Positions 46,421 to 54,805 of a stretch of DNA of 64,000 bases are shown here, in pieces. Made by a program: the position numbers and the translations under genes. Source of the DNA: JB111 sp049856175 (GTDB taxonomy: Bacteria > Actinomycetota > Actinomycetes > Actinomycetales > Actinomycetaceae); assembly GCF_049856175.1 (NCBI RefSeq), contig NZ_JBNDNA010000002.1, forward strand, positions 62,001-126,000, written 5' to 3'. Below the pieces are notes generated by a model. The model did not search any database. It was not told the DNA's origin and saw only the letters and a program-made list of their open reading frames with translations. Numbering within the stretch: the first letter of the stretch is position 1; each line of letters starts with the position of its first letter.

Positions 46421-47524
46421 GTGCCCGCCCCTGCCGGCCGTGCCGGTTCCGACCGCCCCTCCCTCGCCGACCTCGCCGTCCCGATCATCGGCGCGCCCAT
46501 GGCGGGTGGGCCGTCGACTCCGGAGCTCGTCCACGCCGTCGAGCGTGCCGGCGGCGCCGGCTTCCTCGCCTCCGGTTATGGCAGCGCTGACGCGCTGCTC
46601 GAGCAGGTCCGCCGGGTCCGCGAGCTCGGGGCACGCCGGTTCGGCGTCAACCTCTTCGTCCCCGACGCTCTGCCCGCCGACCTCGATGCCGCCCGCGCCT
46701 ACCGCGACGAGCTCGCACCGCTCGCCGCCGAGCTCGGCATCGATGAGCTCGGCACGCCCCGGCAGGACGACTCCGGCTTCGACGCCAAGGTCGCCGCGCT
46801 CCTGGCCGACCCCGTCCCTGTCGTCTCGTTCACGTTCGGCCTGCCCGCTCCAGGGACTTTTCGCCGGTTCCGCGACGTCGGCACCGCCGTGTGGGCGACG
46901 GTCACCTCGACCGACGACGCCGTGACCGCGGTGGAGGCGGGCGCGGACGTGCTCGTCGTCCAGGGCCCGGAGGCGGGCGGGCACCGCTCGACGTTCGCCG
47001 TCGCCGACACCCCGGGTGACGTGCCGCTGGGCGAGCTGCTGCGCGCCGTGCGCCGCGCCGTCGAGCTGCCGCTCATCGCGGCGGGCGGGCTGACCACGGG
47101 GCAGGACGTGGCGCGGGCGCTCGAGGTCGCCGACGCCGCACAGGTGGGCACCGCGCTGCTCGACGCCGACGAGGCCGGCACCTCGCCCGGCCACCGCGCC
47201 GCCCTGCGCGACCCGGCGCTCACCACCACCGCCGTGACGCGCGCCTTCACCGGCCGTCCCGCGCGCTCGCTCGTCAACGAGCTGGTGCGCCGCTACGACG
47301 CCGTCGCGCCGCCCGCGTACCCCGCGCTCAACCACGTGACCTGGCCGATCAGGCAGGCCGGGGGAGCGGCCGGGGACACCCGGTTCATCCCGCTGTGGAC
47401 CGGACAGGGCTGGCGGGAGGCGCCCAGCGGGCCCGCGCAGCGGATCGTCGCGGACCTGTGGGCCGCGGCCGAGACGGCGGCCCGGGGCGGGGGTGCGGCG
47501 TCGTCGGGCAGGATGCAGCGATGA
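46421..47524 (+). CDS. Nitronate monooxygenase family protein
   Basis: The 367-residue TIM-barrel flavoprotein has 'IIGAPMAGGPSTPELVHAVERAGGAGFLASGYG', 'QGPEAGGHRS' with the FMN-binding glycines and catalytic-type histidine, and 'LIAAGGLTTGQDVARAL'. The family oxidises nitronates (2-nitropropane dioxygenase) or serves as a related enoyl reductase. GTG start. Its stop overlaps the deaminase ATG (4 bases). Confidence 0.9.
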   Translation: MPAPAGRAGSDRPSLADLAVPIIGAPMAGGPSTPELVHAVERAGGAGFLASGYGSADALLEQVRRVRELGARRFGVNLFVPDALPADLDAARAYRDELAPLAAELGIDELGTPRQDDSGFDAKVAALLADPVPVVSFTFGLPAPGTFRRFRDVGTAVWATVTSTDDAVTAVEAGADVLVVQGPEAGGHRSTFAVADTPGDVPLGELLRAVRRAVELPLIAAGGLTTGQDVARALEVADAAQVGTALLDADEAGTSPGHRAALRDPALTTTAVTRAFTGRPARSLVNELVRRYDAVAPPAYPALNHVTWPIRQAGGAAGDTRFIPLWTGQGWREAPSGPAQRIVADLWAAAETAARGGGAASSGRMQR

Positions 47525-47997
47525 TCACCGATACCGACCGCAGGTTCCTCGTCCGTGCCGTGGAGCTGGCCGAGCGGGCGCTCGCCGCCGGCGACGAGCC
47601 GTTCGGCTCCGTCCTCGTCTCTCCCGACGGCGACGTCCTGCTCGAGGACCACAACCAGGTCTCCGGCGGCGACGGCACGCGGCATCCCGAGCTGGCGATC
47701 GCGCAGTGGGCGGCCCGGAGCCTCGAGCCGGCCGTCCGGGCACGGTGCGTCGTCTACACCTCCGGGGAGCACTGCGCGATGTGCTCGGCCGCGCACGGCT
47801 GGGCGGGACTCGGGCGGATCGTCTACGCGTCGTCGGGGGAGCAGCTGACGCGCTGGGCCGCCGAGCTCGGCCTGCCGGACTCCCCGGTCGCGGGCCTGCC
47901 GATCAGGGCGGTGGTGCCGGGCGCCGACGTCGACGGCCCCGACGACGAGCTCGCCGAGCGGGTCCGCGCCCTGCACGCCGCGCGCGCCGGGAGGTAG
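47521..47997 (+). CDS. Cytidine/guanine deaminase-like nucleoside deaminase
   Basis: The 158-residue product belongs to the CDA superfamily: 'RHPELAIAQWAAR' (HxE zinc and proton-shuttle motif) and 'SGEHCAMCSAAHGWAGLGRIVYASS' (CxxC). The usual PCxxC is HCAMC. Members deaminate guanine, cytosine or tRNA adenosine; the length and 'WAAELGLPDSPV' region fit a small-molecule deaminase. Coupled to the nitronate monooxygenase gene by a 4-base overlap. Confidence 0.85.
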   Translation: MITDTDRRFLVRAVELAERALAAGDEPFGSVLVSPDGDVLLEDHNQVSGGDGTRHPELAIAQWAARSLEPAVRARCVVYTSGEHCAMCSAAHGWAGLGRIVYASSGEQLTRWAAELGLPDSPVAGLPIRAVVPGADVDGPDDELAERVRALHAARAGR

Positions 47998-48005
47998 GTC
48001 GCGCG

Positions 48006-49010
48006 TCACGCCTCGTCGTCGGCTCCCGTCGACGTACCGGGCTCCTGTGCGTCGCCGCGCCCGGCCATCCCCGCCAGCACGCCCGCCAGCCGCGCGGCCG
48101 TCTCCCGCAGCTCGGGCGGCTCGACCACCTCCGCCTCGAGACCGAGCAGCGCCACCCGGATCGCCAGCCAGTCGAGGTCCTCCGCGCCGGCGACCAGGAC
48201 GCACCACCCGTCGGTGTCCTCCTCGACCCGGCCTGCGGCGGCCGGCACCAGGGCCCGCACCTCGTCGGCCGGCGCCCGGAGCCGGACGCGCGCGAGGTAC
48301 CGGTACGGCGACACGGTCACCGACCGCTGGACGTACTCCACGGGGTCCGGGTGCTCGCGCGGCGCGACCCGCCACGTCGTCACCTCGAGCGCGCTCATCC
48401 GGTCGAGGCGGAACGTCCGCCAGTCGGCGCGGTCGACGTCGTACGCCATGAGGTACCAGCGCGGGCCGAGCGTCACCATCCGCACGGGTTCGACGGTCCG
48501 CTCCCGCTCGTCGCCGTCGCGCGCCGTGTACCGGAACCGCACTCGCACGGAGTCGTGGCAGGCGCGCGCGAGCCGCACGAGCACATCGGCGTCGATCGAG
48601 GCCTGCGGCCCGACGACGGTGCCCGTCGCGTCGTACAGCGCGTGGACCTCCGCACGCAGTCGCGGCGGGAGCACCTGGTCGAGCTTCGTCAGTGCCCGCA
48701 GCGCCGCGTCACCGACCCCGGTGACCGTGCCGCCGGCCGCCAGCCGCAGCGACAGGGCGGTCGCGGTCGCCTCCTCGGCGTCGAGCAGGAGCGGCGGGAG
48801 TCGCGTCCCGGCCCCCAGCCGGTAGCCACCCCCGACGCCGGGGCTCGCCTCGACGGGATACCCCAGCGTCCGCAGCCGCTCGACGTCGCGGCGGACCGAC
48901 CGCGGGGTCACGTCGAGCTCGGTGGCGAGCTCGTCCGCGGTCCAAGACGAGCGGTGCTGCAGCAGGCCGAGCAGCCGCAGGACCCGCTCGGTCGTCCCCT
49001 CGGTGCGCAT
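48006..49010 (-). CDS. WYL-domain transcriptional regulator (YafY-like)
   Basis: The 334-residue protein has an N-terminal HTH_11 domain 'ERVLRLLGLLQHRSSWTADELATELDVTPRSVRRDVERLRTLGYPVEASPGVGGGYRLG' and a WYL domain at about 150-225 ('RFRYTARDGDERERTVEPVRMVTLGPRWYLMAYDVDRADWRTFRLDRM'), then the WCX C-terminal segment. WYL proteins sense ligands or nucleic acid and often control the divergent gene, here the DinB-like protein at 49073. Confidence 0.92.
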   Translation of the reverse strand: MRTEGTTERVLRLLGLLQHRSSWTADELATELDVTPRSVRRDVERLRTLGYPVEASPGVGGGYRLGAGTRLPPLLLDAEEATATALSLRLAAGGTVTGVGDAALRALTKLDQVLPPRLRAEVHALYDATGTVVGPQASIDADVLVRLARACHDSVRVRFRYTARDGDERERTVEPVRMVTLGPRWYLMAYDVDRADWRTFRLDRMSALEVTTWRVAPREHPDPVEYVQRSVTVSPYRYLARVRLRAPADEVRALVPAAAGRVEEDTDGWCVLVAGAEDLDWLAIRVALLGLEAEVVEPPELRETAARLAGVLAGMAGRGDAQEPGTSTGADDEA

Positions 49011-49072
49011 ACCGAGAACTCTCCCACCGATCGCGGAACGATCCTGTCCGCGTCACCTGCCACGGTGTGTCC

Positions 49073-49675
49073 ATGAGCGAGCCGACGATGACCCTGTCCG
49101 ACACCTCCTGGAACGGAGCACTGCGCGACCAGACCGACTGGCACTGGCAGCACCAGATCCGCGAACGCCTCGCCGGGCTCACCGACGACGAGTACTTCTG
49201 GGAACCGACCCCCGGCGCCTGGAACGTGCGCCCGCGCGGGACCGGCTCCGCGCCGGTCCAGGCCGGCGGAGGTGAGATGACCATCGACTTCGCGTTCCCG
49301 CCACCCGAGCCCGCGCCGATGACGACGATCGCCTGGCGCCTCGGCCACGTCATCGTCGGCGTGCTGGCGATGCGCAACGCCGCCCACTTCGGCCGCGCGG
49401 CCACCGACTACCAGTCCTTCGAGTACGCGCCGACCGCCGCTGCGGCGCTGGCCCAGCTCGACGAGGAGTACGCACGATGGACCGACGGCGTGGCGAGCCT
49501 GGGGGAGGACGGCCTCGCTCGCCCGTGCGGCGAGGCGGAAGGCCCGTTCGCGCAGGACCCGATGGGGCGGCTCGTCCTGCACATCAACCGCGAGCTCATC
49601 CACCACCTGGCCGAGGTCGCCCTGCTGCGCGACCTGTACCTGCACGCCCACGCCGACCGGACGGAGCCGTCATGA
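49073..49675 (+). CDS. DinB/YfiT-family protein
   Basis: The 200-residue product has the DinB four-helix fold with metal-type histidines: 'WRLGHVIVGVLAMR' and 'NRELIHHLAEVALLRDLYLH'. The family includes thiol-dependent S-transferases, for mycothiol in Actinobacteria. The ATG at 49073 is preceded by an in-frame GTG two codons upstream. It is divergent from the WYL regulator gene and coupled to the VOC gene by a 4-base overlap. Confidence 0.88.
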   Translation: MSEPTMTLSDTSWNGALRDQTDWHWQHQIRERLAGLTDDEYFWEPTPGAWNVRPRGTGSAPVQAGGGEMTIDFAFPPPEPAPMTTIAWRLGHVIVGVLAMRNAAHFGRAATDYQSFEYAPTAAAALAQLDEEYARWTDGVASLGEDGLARPCGEAEGPFAQDPMGRLVLHINRELIHHLAEVALLRDLYLHAHADRTEPS

Positions 49676-50133
49676 GCGCGAAGATCCAGATCACCTTCGA
49701 CGCCCGCGACCCGCGGGCGCTGTCGACCTTCTGGCGCGACGTCCTCGGTTACGTCCACCCCGCCCCGCCGGGCGTCGACCTCCCGGAGGGCGCGGACCCG
49801 CTCGCCGCGTGGGATCAGTTCCTCGAGGCGTCCGGGGTTCCCGAGGACCAGCGCAACAGCGCATCGGCGCTGGAGGACCCCGACGGAGCCGGTCCGCGTA
49901 TCTACTTCCAGCAGGTGCCCGAGGAGAAGGTGGCCAAGAACCGCGTGCACCTCGACGTCCGCACCGCCTCCGACCTGCGCGACGACGAACGGATGGCGGC
50001 CCTCGAGGTCGAGTGCGAGCGGCTCGTCGGACTCGGCGGGACCAGGCTCCGGCGGCACGAGCCCGAGGCACCTCTGAGCATCGGCTTCATCGTCATGGCC
50101 GACCCCGAGGGCAACGAGTTCTGCCTGGACTGA
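49672..50133 (+). CDS. VOC-family (glyoxalase-like) protein
   Basis: The 153-residue product has two beta-alpha-beta modules of the vicinal-oxygen-chelate fold, 'ITFDARDPRALSTFWRDVLGYV' and 'KNRVHLDVRTASDLRDDERMA...FIVMADPEGNEFCLD', with the terminal E typical of the metal site. Similar proteins are dioxygenase- or glyoxalase-like. Its ATG overlaps the DinB stop, so the two form an operon that may handle an electrophile with mycothiol. Substrate unknown. Confidence 0.85.
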   Translation: MSAKIQITFDARDPRALSTFWRDVLGYVHPAPPGVDLPEGADPLAAWDQFLEASGVPEDQRNSASALEDPDGAGPRIYFQQVPEEKVAKNRVHLDVRTASDLRDDERMAALEVECERLVGLGGTRLRRHEPEAPLSIGFIVMADPEGNEFCLD

Positions 50134-50202
50134 GGCGCGTGCCCGGTCCTGCTCGTCGACCTGGCGGCCTGCTCGCGCGCCCGCGCGTGGAGGTGGTGGA
50201 AG

Positions 50203-50275
50203 TAGGCCCCGTGGGGCTCGAACCCACAACCCACGGATTAAAAGTCCGTTGCTCTACCGATTGAGCTAGAGGCCC
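50203..50275 (-). tRNA. tRNA-Lys (TTT)
   Basis: On the minus strand the sequence starts GGGCCTCTAGCTCAATCGG and ends with discriminator A; the anticodon loop reads CTTTTAA (TTT). All four arms fold, with G-T at the last acceptor pair. CCA is not encoded. It sits alone in a 348-base gap with no other gene. Confidence 0.97.
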
Positions 50276-50481
50276 GCGGAGCCCGGCGTCGCCACGGCTC
50301 CCGCGAGCGGTCAGGTTACGTCGGGCGGGGTCCCACGCGTGAATCCCGACGACGACGATCCGGACAGCTCCCACGCGACACCCGCCCACAGCTACCCGGG
50401 CCGCACACGCCGCCCAGGAGGACGCACCGACTCCTGCTCCCACCGACCCACCTCCGACCCACCGATCGAAAGGGCACGACG

Positions 50482-50880
50482 ATGAACACGCTCAACGGCC
50501 TCACCACGATGGTCCTCACCGCCGAGGACGTCGACTCCGCAGCACGTTGGTACGCGGATCTCCTCGGCGTCGACCCCTACTTCCGGCGCCCGGAGAGCGG
50601 GCCGGCCGCCTACGTCGAGTTCCGGATCGGGCCCGACGAGGACGAGCTCGGCCTCATGGACCGCTCCTACGCGCCCGGCGCGAGCGGCCCTGGCACGTCG
50701 ACCACGTACTGGCACGTCGACGACGTCGAGGCCACCCTGGCCGACCTGCTCGCGCACGGTGCCACGACCCACGAGCCGCTGATCGTGCGCGGGCACGGGT
50801 TCGTCACGGCATCGGTGGTGGACCCGTTCGGCAACGTCCTCGGCCTCATGCACAGCCCGCACTGGTCCGGGCGCCACTGA
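50482..50880 (+). CDS. VOC-family (glyoxalase-like) protein, second
   Basis: The 132-residue protein is a single-chain VOC protein: 'LTTMVLTAEDVDSAARWYADLLGVDPYF', 'YVEFRIGPDEDELGLM', 'STTYWHVDDVEATLADLLAHGATTHE', 'ASVVDPFGNVLGLM'. The first metal residue typical of glyoxalases is not obvious, so it may be a binding protein for drugs or small molecules. GAAAGG lies before the ATG. Confidence 0.85.
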   Translation: MNTLNGLTTMVLTAEDVDSAARWYADLLGVDPYFRRPESGPAAYVEFRIGPDEDELGLMDRSYAPGASGPGTSTTYWHVDDVEATLADLLAHGATTHEPLIVRGHGFVTASVVDPFGNVLGLMHSPHWSGRH

Positions 50881-50889
50881 GGGGAGTCG

Positions 50890-51486
50890 TCAGTGCGGGC
50901 CGGGGGCGTCCTCGCCAGGGGAGCCCCGGTGCGGTGCGGGGGCGTCCCCGCCGGTGAACCGCGCCGGCCGCTCGGGCGTGAGCGCGGCGTCGATGCGGAC
51001 GCGCATCTCCTCGCCCATCTCGGGCAGCTCGTCCAGGTCGAACCAGCGCGCCTCGGTGTTCTCCCCGTCGGCCGGGTACGGCTCGCCGGCGACCCACTCG
51101 CACCGGAACGTCGCGTCGACGTACTGCGCGACGTCCCCGTTCGCATAGGTGATCGGCTCCAACGTGTGCAGGCGGACGAGCCGCACGGCGCGCGCCCGCA
51201 CGCCGGTCTCCTCGAGGACCTCCCGGACAGCGGCGTCCGCCACCTGCTCGCCCGGGTCGACGATCCCGGTCACCGGCGTCCACCGGCCGTTGTCGGCGCG
51301 CCGGACGAGCAGCACCTCGCGCCGCGGGCCGGGCGTCCCGGGCGTGGCCGCGGCGTCGTCGGGGGAGGGCATGGGAGGAGGTCGGTGCGCACGGTCGCGC
51401 ACGACCACCGCCGACGTGGCCGTCATCCACAGCAGGGCATGGCCGACGTGCCGGCGCAGCTCGAGAACGAAGTCCGGGGTGCCCAC
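50890..51486 (-). CDS. Nudix hydrolase
   Basis: The 198-residue protein has a complete Nudix box at about residues 75-97, ending REVLEETGV, with 'TSAVVVRD', 'VLLVRRADNGRWTPVTG' before it and 'PYPADGENTEARWFDLDELP' after it. The family cleaves nucleoside diphosphate-X compounds. It lies one base beyond the transglutaminase stop codon, so they are co-transcribed. Substrate unknown. Confidence 0.9.
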   Translation of the reverse strand: MGTPDFVLELRRHVGHALLWMTATSAVVVRDRAHRPPPMPSPDDAAATPGTPGPRREVLLVRRADNGRWTPVTGIVDPGEQVADAAVREVLEETGVRARAVRLVRLHTLEPITYANGDVAQYVDATFRCEWVAGEPYPADGENTEARWFDLDELPEMGEEMRVRIDAALTPERPARFTGGDAPAPHRGSPGEDAPGPH

Positions 51487-51487
51487 G

Positions 51488-52309
51488 TCAGGCGATCTGG
51501 ACGAGCTCGGTGCGGTCGTCGACCGGCAGGTCGCCGTCCACGACCGCGGAGACCTGCAGCGTCTGGAAGCGGATGCCGGCGCCGTGCGAGGTGAGGAAGG
51601 CGTTGTCCGCCGCGTCGCGCCCGGTCGAGATCCGCAGGAGCGACTGCCGGGGCGCGAGCCGGGTCGCGTCGATCGCGTGCCAACGGTTCTCGTGCCAGGC
51701 CTCGGCGACGGCGTGGAAGTCCATCGGGGACAGACCCGGCGCGTACACCGACGTCACGCGCGCGGGCACGTCCAGCGCCCGCAGCAGGGCGACCACGAGG
51801 TGGGCGTAGTCCCGGCACACTCCCTGGCGGGCGAGCATGGTCTCGACCGCCCCGTCCGTCGGTCGGGAGGAGTCTCGCACATAGGCGAGCGAGTCGAACA
51901 CCCACGCCTCGACGGCCCGGACGAGCTCCAGGCCGCGCAGGCCGCCGAACTCCGCGTGCGCGAGCCGGAACAGCCGGTCGGACTCCGCGTAGCGCGAGGG
52001 CCGTAGGTAGGCGAGGAGCTCGGCGGGCTCGTCCATCTCGCCGAGGTCGCCGCTGCCGCTCACGCGGGCCTCGTAGTCCAGGGTCAGCGGCACGCCGAGC
52101 TCGGTGTCCTCGCCGAGGTCGAGGACGTGCGTGACGGCGCCGTGCGCGCCGACGAACTCGATGAGCTCGAGCTCGGCGTCGCCGAGTCGGCAGACGAGGC
52201 GCTCGTCGATGTCGAGGCCGGGCTGACGGGCGACCGCGACGAGGAACGCGAGGCGGGACGCACCCCGGCGGGTGGTCATCTGGAGGTGGGAGGTGACGGT
52301 GCGCAGCAC
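51488..52309 (-). CDS. Transglutaminase-like protein
   Basis: The product (273 residues with the GTG start used here) has an N-terminal beta domain, then the transglutaminase-like catalytic triad: Cys in 'RQGVCRDYAHLVVALLRALDVPARV', His in 'DFHAVAEAW' and Asp in 'WHAIDATRLAP'. Such bacterial proteins are probably peptidases or peptide cyclisers. GTG 52309 (VLRTVTSHLQM) is chosen on homologue-like N terminus; ATG 52279 is an alternative. Neither has a ribosome site, so a leaderless mRNA is likely. It is followed by the Nudix gene. Confidence 0.85.
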   Translation of the reverse strand: MLRTVTSHLQMTTRRGASRLAFLVAVARQPGLDIDERLVCRLGDAELELIEFVGAHGAVTHVLDLGEDTELGVPLTLDYEARVSGSGDLGEMDEPAELLAYLRPSRYAESDRLFRLAHAEFGGLRGLELVRAVEAWVFDSLAYVRDSSRPTDGAVETMLARQGVCRDYAHLVVALLRALDVPARVTSVYAPGLSPMDFHAVAEAWHENRWHAIDATRLAPRQSLLRISTGRDAADNAFLTSHGAGIRFQTLQVSAVVDGDLPVDDRTELVQIA

Positions 52310-52576
52310 GCAGATCAGCGTAGGTGCCCGGCGAGGTGGTTCACGCAGTGAGGTGCACGACGCGGTGAGATCGTGCGCGAGGCGGCGAGGCCGTGCTTGC
52401 GAATCACGACCTCGCCAGTCATGGCACGACCTCACCACCGGTGGTCCCGGACGACGCCCTCGGCGCACCGCGTAGGCCCGGACGGCCCCCGTGGGAGACA
52501 ATGGACCGACCGCCGCCCGGTGCCGTGCCGGACGCCCGTCGCCCGGCCACCCCCGGGCACGCCGAAGGAGGTCGAC
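52310..52576. other. 267-base divergent intergenic region
   Basis: Between the transglutaminase gene and the unknown gene. Contains degenerate units 'GTGAGGTGCACGAC', 'GCGGTGAGATCGTGC' and inverse 'GCACGACCTCACC' over about 52340-52445. Both promoters should be here. No gene seen. Confidence 0.4.
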
Positions 52577-53221
52577 ATGAACGAACCACGACGACCCCGC
52601 CGGCCCGCGATGCTCGACCCCGCCGTGGCGGAGGGCATCGAGGGCGACGAGGACCCGGCCACGAGATCCGAGCTCGCCCACACGACCGCCCGGCTCATCG
52701 TCGACGGCGGACGACGCGACTCGGGCACCGACCCCGACCTGCTCGACCGCCTGGTCACGCTCGTGGACTCCGAGGGGCTGGACACCATCGCCGAGCTCTG
52801 GTCGCGCAGCCCGGCGGCCACGCTGCCCGGCGCCCTGTGGCGCCTGTACCTGCTGCGCGAGTGGGTCCGCCGCGACCCGGGCACCGTCGCCGCCCGCTAC
52901 CGCGAGGGCCTCACCCGCGCCGAGGTGGCGGGCGCCGTCGCGGGGGTCGCCGCGCCGAACGGGCCGGACGACGTGGTCGGCGTCGTCGACAAGGTGCTGT
53001 CCGGCGTGTACTCCGGGGACCTCGCCGTAGCTCTCGACCGGGCTGCCGCCTTCCTGCGCGTGCTCGCGACGGGCTCCGCGCTCCACGCGGACCACGAGGA
53101 GGCCGAGGGCGACGGCACGGACCTCGCCTTCGAGATCACGCGCCGGGCCGGCGGGCTGCTGACCACGGCGGAGGACCTCGAGGCCGCCGCCACCCTGCAC
53201 GGCAGCGGGCAGCTCGACTGA
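52577..53221 (+). CDS. Conserved-type hypothetical protein upstream of mshD
   Basis: The 214-residue protein is mainly alpha-helical, with an acidic/Arg-rich N terminus and 'LPGALWRLYLLREWVRRDPGTVAARYREGL', 'VVGVVDKVLSGVYSGDLAVALDRAAAFLRVLATGSALHADHEE'. I do not recognise a family. AAGGAGG six bases before the ATG gives a clear start. The mshD gene follows after 40 bases on the same strand, so an operon with mycothiol synthase is likely. Confidence 0.8.
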   Translation: MNEPRRPRRPAMLDPAVAEGIEGDEDPATRSELAHTTARLIVDGGRRDSGTDPDLLDRLVTLVDSEGLDTIAELWSRSPAATLPGALWRLYLLREWVRRDPGTVAARYREGLTRAEVAGAVAGVAAPNGPDDVVGVVDKVLSGVYSGDLAVALDRAAAFLRVLATGSALHADHEEAEGDGTDLAFEITRRAGGLLTTAEDLEAAATLHGSGQLD

Positions 53222-53261
53222 GGCCACCGCTCACGTACCCACCCGGAGAGGAGATCGACCG

Positions 53262-54329
53262 ATGCGCACCGCGCAGCACCTGACGCACGAGGAGGCCGAC
53301 GCCGTGCGGGCGCTCGCCGCCGAGGCCGAGCGGGCGGACGGCGTCGCCCCGCTCGACGAGCAGACCCTGCTCCGCCTCGAGCCCGGATCGGCCCGGTCCG
53401 CCAGCCACCTCCTCGTCACCGACGAGGACGGCGCCCTGGTCGGGTATGCCCAGGTGGCCGACGGCTCCGGGGAGCTCGTCGTGGCCTCGGCCGCGCGGCG
53501 GCGCGGGATCGGCCGGGAGCTGCTGATCGCCGCCCGGGAGCTCGGGCGCCCGACGGGTGGGGTGGAGCCGGACGCTGCCGGCGGATCGACCGATGCCGAT
53601 GCCGATGCCGACGCCGACGCCGGCGGCGGATCGACCGGCGCCCCCGCGGGCGGCGCGGAGGACCGCCTGGCCGTGTGGGCCCACGGCGATCTCCCGGGAG
53701 CGCAGGCGCTCGCGGCCGCGCTCGGTCTCGACCGGGTCCGGGAGCTGCTGCGGATGGGGGCGCGCGTCGCGCCCGGCCCGGTGCCGGGCGCACCCGCGGG
53801 CGTGCGGATCGAGACCTTCGACGTCGGACGGCACGCCGAGGCCTGGCTGCGGGTCAACGCGCGCGCGTTCGCCACGCACCCGGAGCAGGGGCGGATGACG
53901 CGCGCCGACCTCGACGAGCGACTCGGCCAGCCCTGGTTCGATCCCGAGCTGCTCCTCCTCGCGTTCGACGAGCCGGGCACGGACGAGAACGGACCGGTGC
54001 GCACGGCCGACGACCCGGGCACGGACGAGGACGACGACCCGCAGGTCGCGGACGAGAACGGGCCGGCCCGCGCGGCCGACGACCCGGTCGGGTTCATCTG
54101 GATGAAGCCCGGCGACGACGGTGAGGCCGAGCTGTACGTGCTCGGCGTCGACCCGGTCGCGCAGGGGCGAGGACTCGGGCGCGGCCTGACCGCCGTCGGC
54201 CTGGCCGAGGTGGCGGCGCGGGGGCGGACCGCGGTCGACCTCTATGTCGAGGGCGACAACGCGCCGGCGCTGGCGACCTACGAGAGGCAGGGCTTCGACG
54301 TCGTCGAGCGGCACAGCCAGTACGCCTGA
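53262..54329 (+). CDS. mshD: Mycothiol synthase
   Basis: MshD transfers acetyl-CoA to Cys-GlcN-Ins to finish mycothiol. The 355-residue protein has two GNAT domains: the N-terminal domain (1-180, 'HLLVTDEDGALVGYAQVADGSGELVV', 'RRRGIGRELLIAA') and the catalytic C-terminal one ('GVRIETFDVGRHAEAWLRVNARAFATHPEQGRMTRADLDERLGQPWFDPELLLLAFDE', 'GEAELYVLGVDPVAQGRGLGRGLTAVGLAEVA'). Two low-complexity inserts are unusual: a (DA)n run at 120-127 in the first domain and a duplicated 'DENGP.R.ADDPG/V' acidic segment at about 245-285 in the second. Located in the phosphate/mycothiol region as in other Actinobacteria. Confidence 0.92.
   Translation: MRTAQHLTHEEADAVRALAAEAERADGVAPLDEQTLLRLEPGSARSASHLLVTDEDGALVGYAQVADGSGELVVASAARRRGIGRELLIAARELGRPTGGVEPDAAGGSTDADADADADAGGGSTGAPAGGAEDRLAVWAHGDLPGAQALAAALGLDRVRELLRMGARVAPGPVPGAPAGVRIETFDVGRHAEAWLRVNARAFATHPEQGRMTRADLDERLGQPWFDPELLLLAFDEPGTDENGPVRTADDPGTDEDDDPQVADENGPARAADDPVGFIWMKPGDDGEAELYVLGVDPVAQGRGLGRGLTAVGLAEVAARGRTAVDLYVEGDNAPALATYERQGFDVVERHSQYA
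53590..53625 (+). repeat. In-frame 6-base repeat in mshD
   Basis: GATGCC/GACGCC repeats six times, encoding (DA)n in the first domain insert. Copy changes keep the frame. The acidic duplication at about 53985-54090 is a second repeat in the same gene. Confidence 0.75.
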
Positions 54330-54805
54330 GCCGGCCGTCGGGGCGTCACCGCGTCGAGCTGGACTCTTGTGCGCCGATCCTGACCGTGCAGCGGTCCAGT
54401 TCGAGCCGGACCGGTCGAGGTCGGGCTGGAGTGGTCCAGGTCGGCGTTGGGGCGGGGCCGTCGGGTCCAGGTCGGCGCCGGGTCCCCCGCTGGAGAGTCA
54501 CAGCTGCCCCACCGCGCGCCGAGGACGCGGGTTCTTGCCGAGGACACGAGCGAGGTGCCGAGCGGACCCCCGGCGTCAGTCCTCTCGGCACGTACCCCGC
54601 GCCCTCGGCACGTACCCCGCGTCCTCGACGCACATCCTGTGTCCTCGGCGTGCGGGCGTGCGGGCGTGCGGGCGTGCGGGCGGGCGTGCGTGCAGGCGTG
54701 CAGGCGTGAGGCCGGGCGCGATCCAACACCGATCCCGCTGCCGATGAGTCGAGCCCACAGCGCACGCGGACCCGGTGGCCCCGTGACAGGTGGTTGGATG
54801 TCCGC
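54330..54805. repeat. Repeat-rich intergenic region before ppk
   Basis: The 476-base gap holds three kinds of repeat. First, GGTCCAGGTCGG/CGAGGTCGG units (54400-54480). Second, CCGAGGACGCGGG-type and the 39-base element at 54555-54593, which matches 18166-18204 (34 of 39), plus GCACGTACCCCGCGYCCTCG units to 54650. Third, an 8-base microsatellite GCGGGCGT from 54652 to about 54708. Promoters of ppk must be at the right end. No gene credible. Confidence 0.7.

Noticed and set aside
44933..47335. 800-codon minus-strand frame covering GAF-ANTAR and upstream region
   Set aside because: Only the last 242 codons carry GAF and ANTAR; a GGAGG site sets the start at 45661, and the rest is antisense to the 45876 and 46421 genes.
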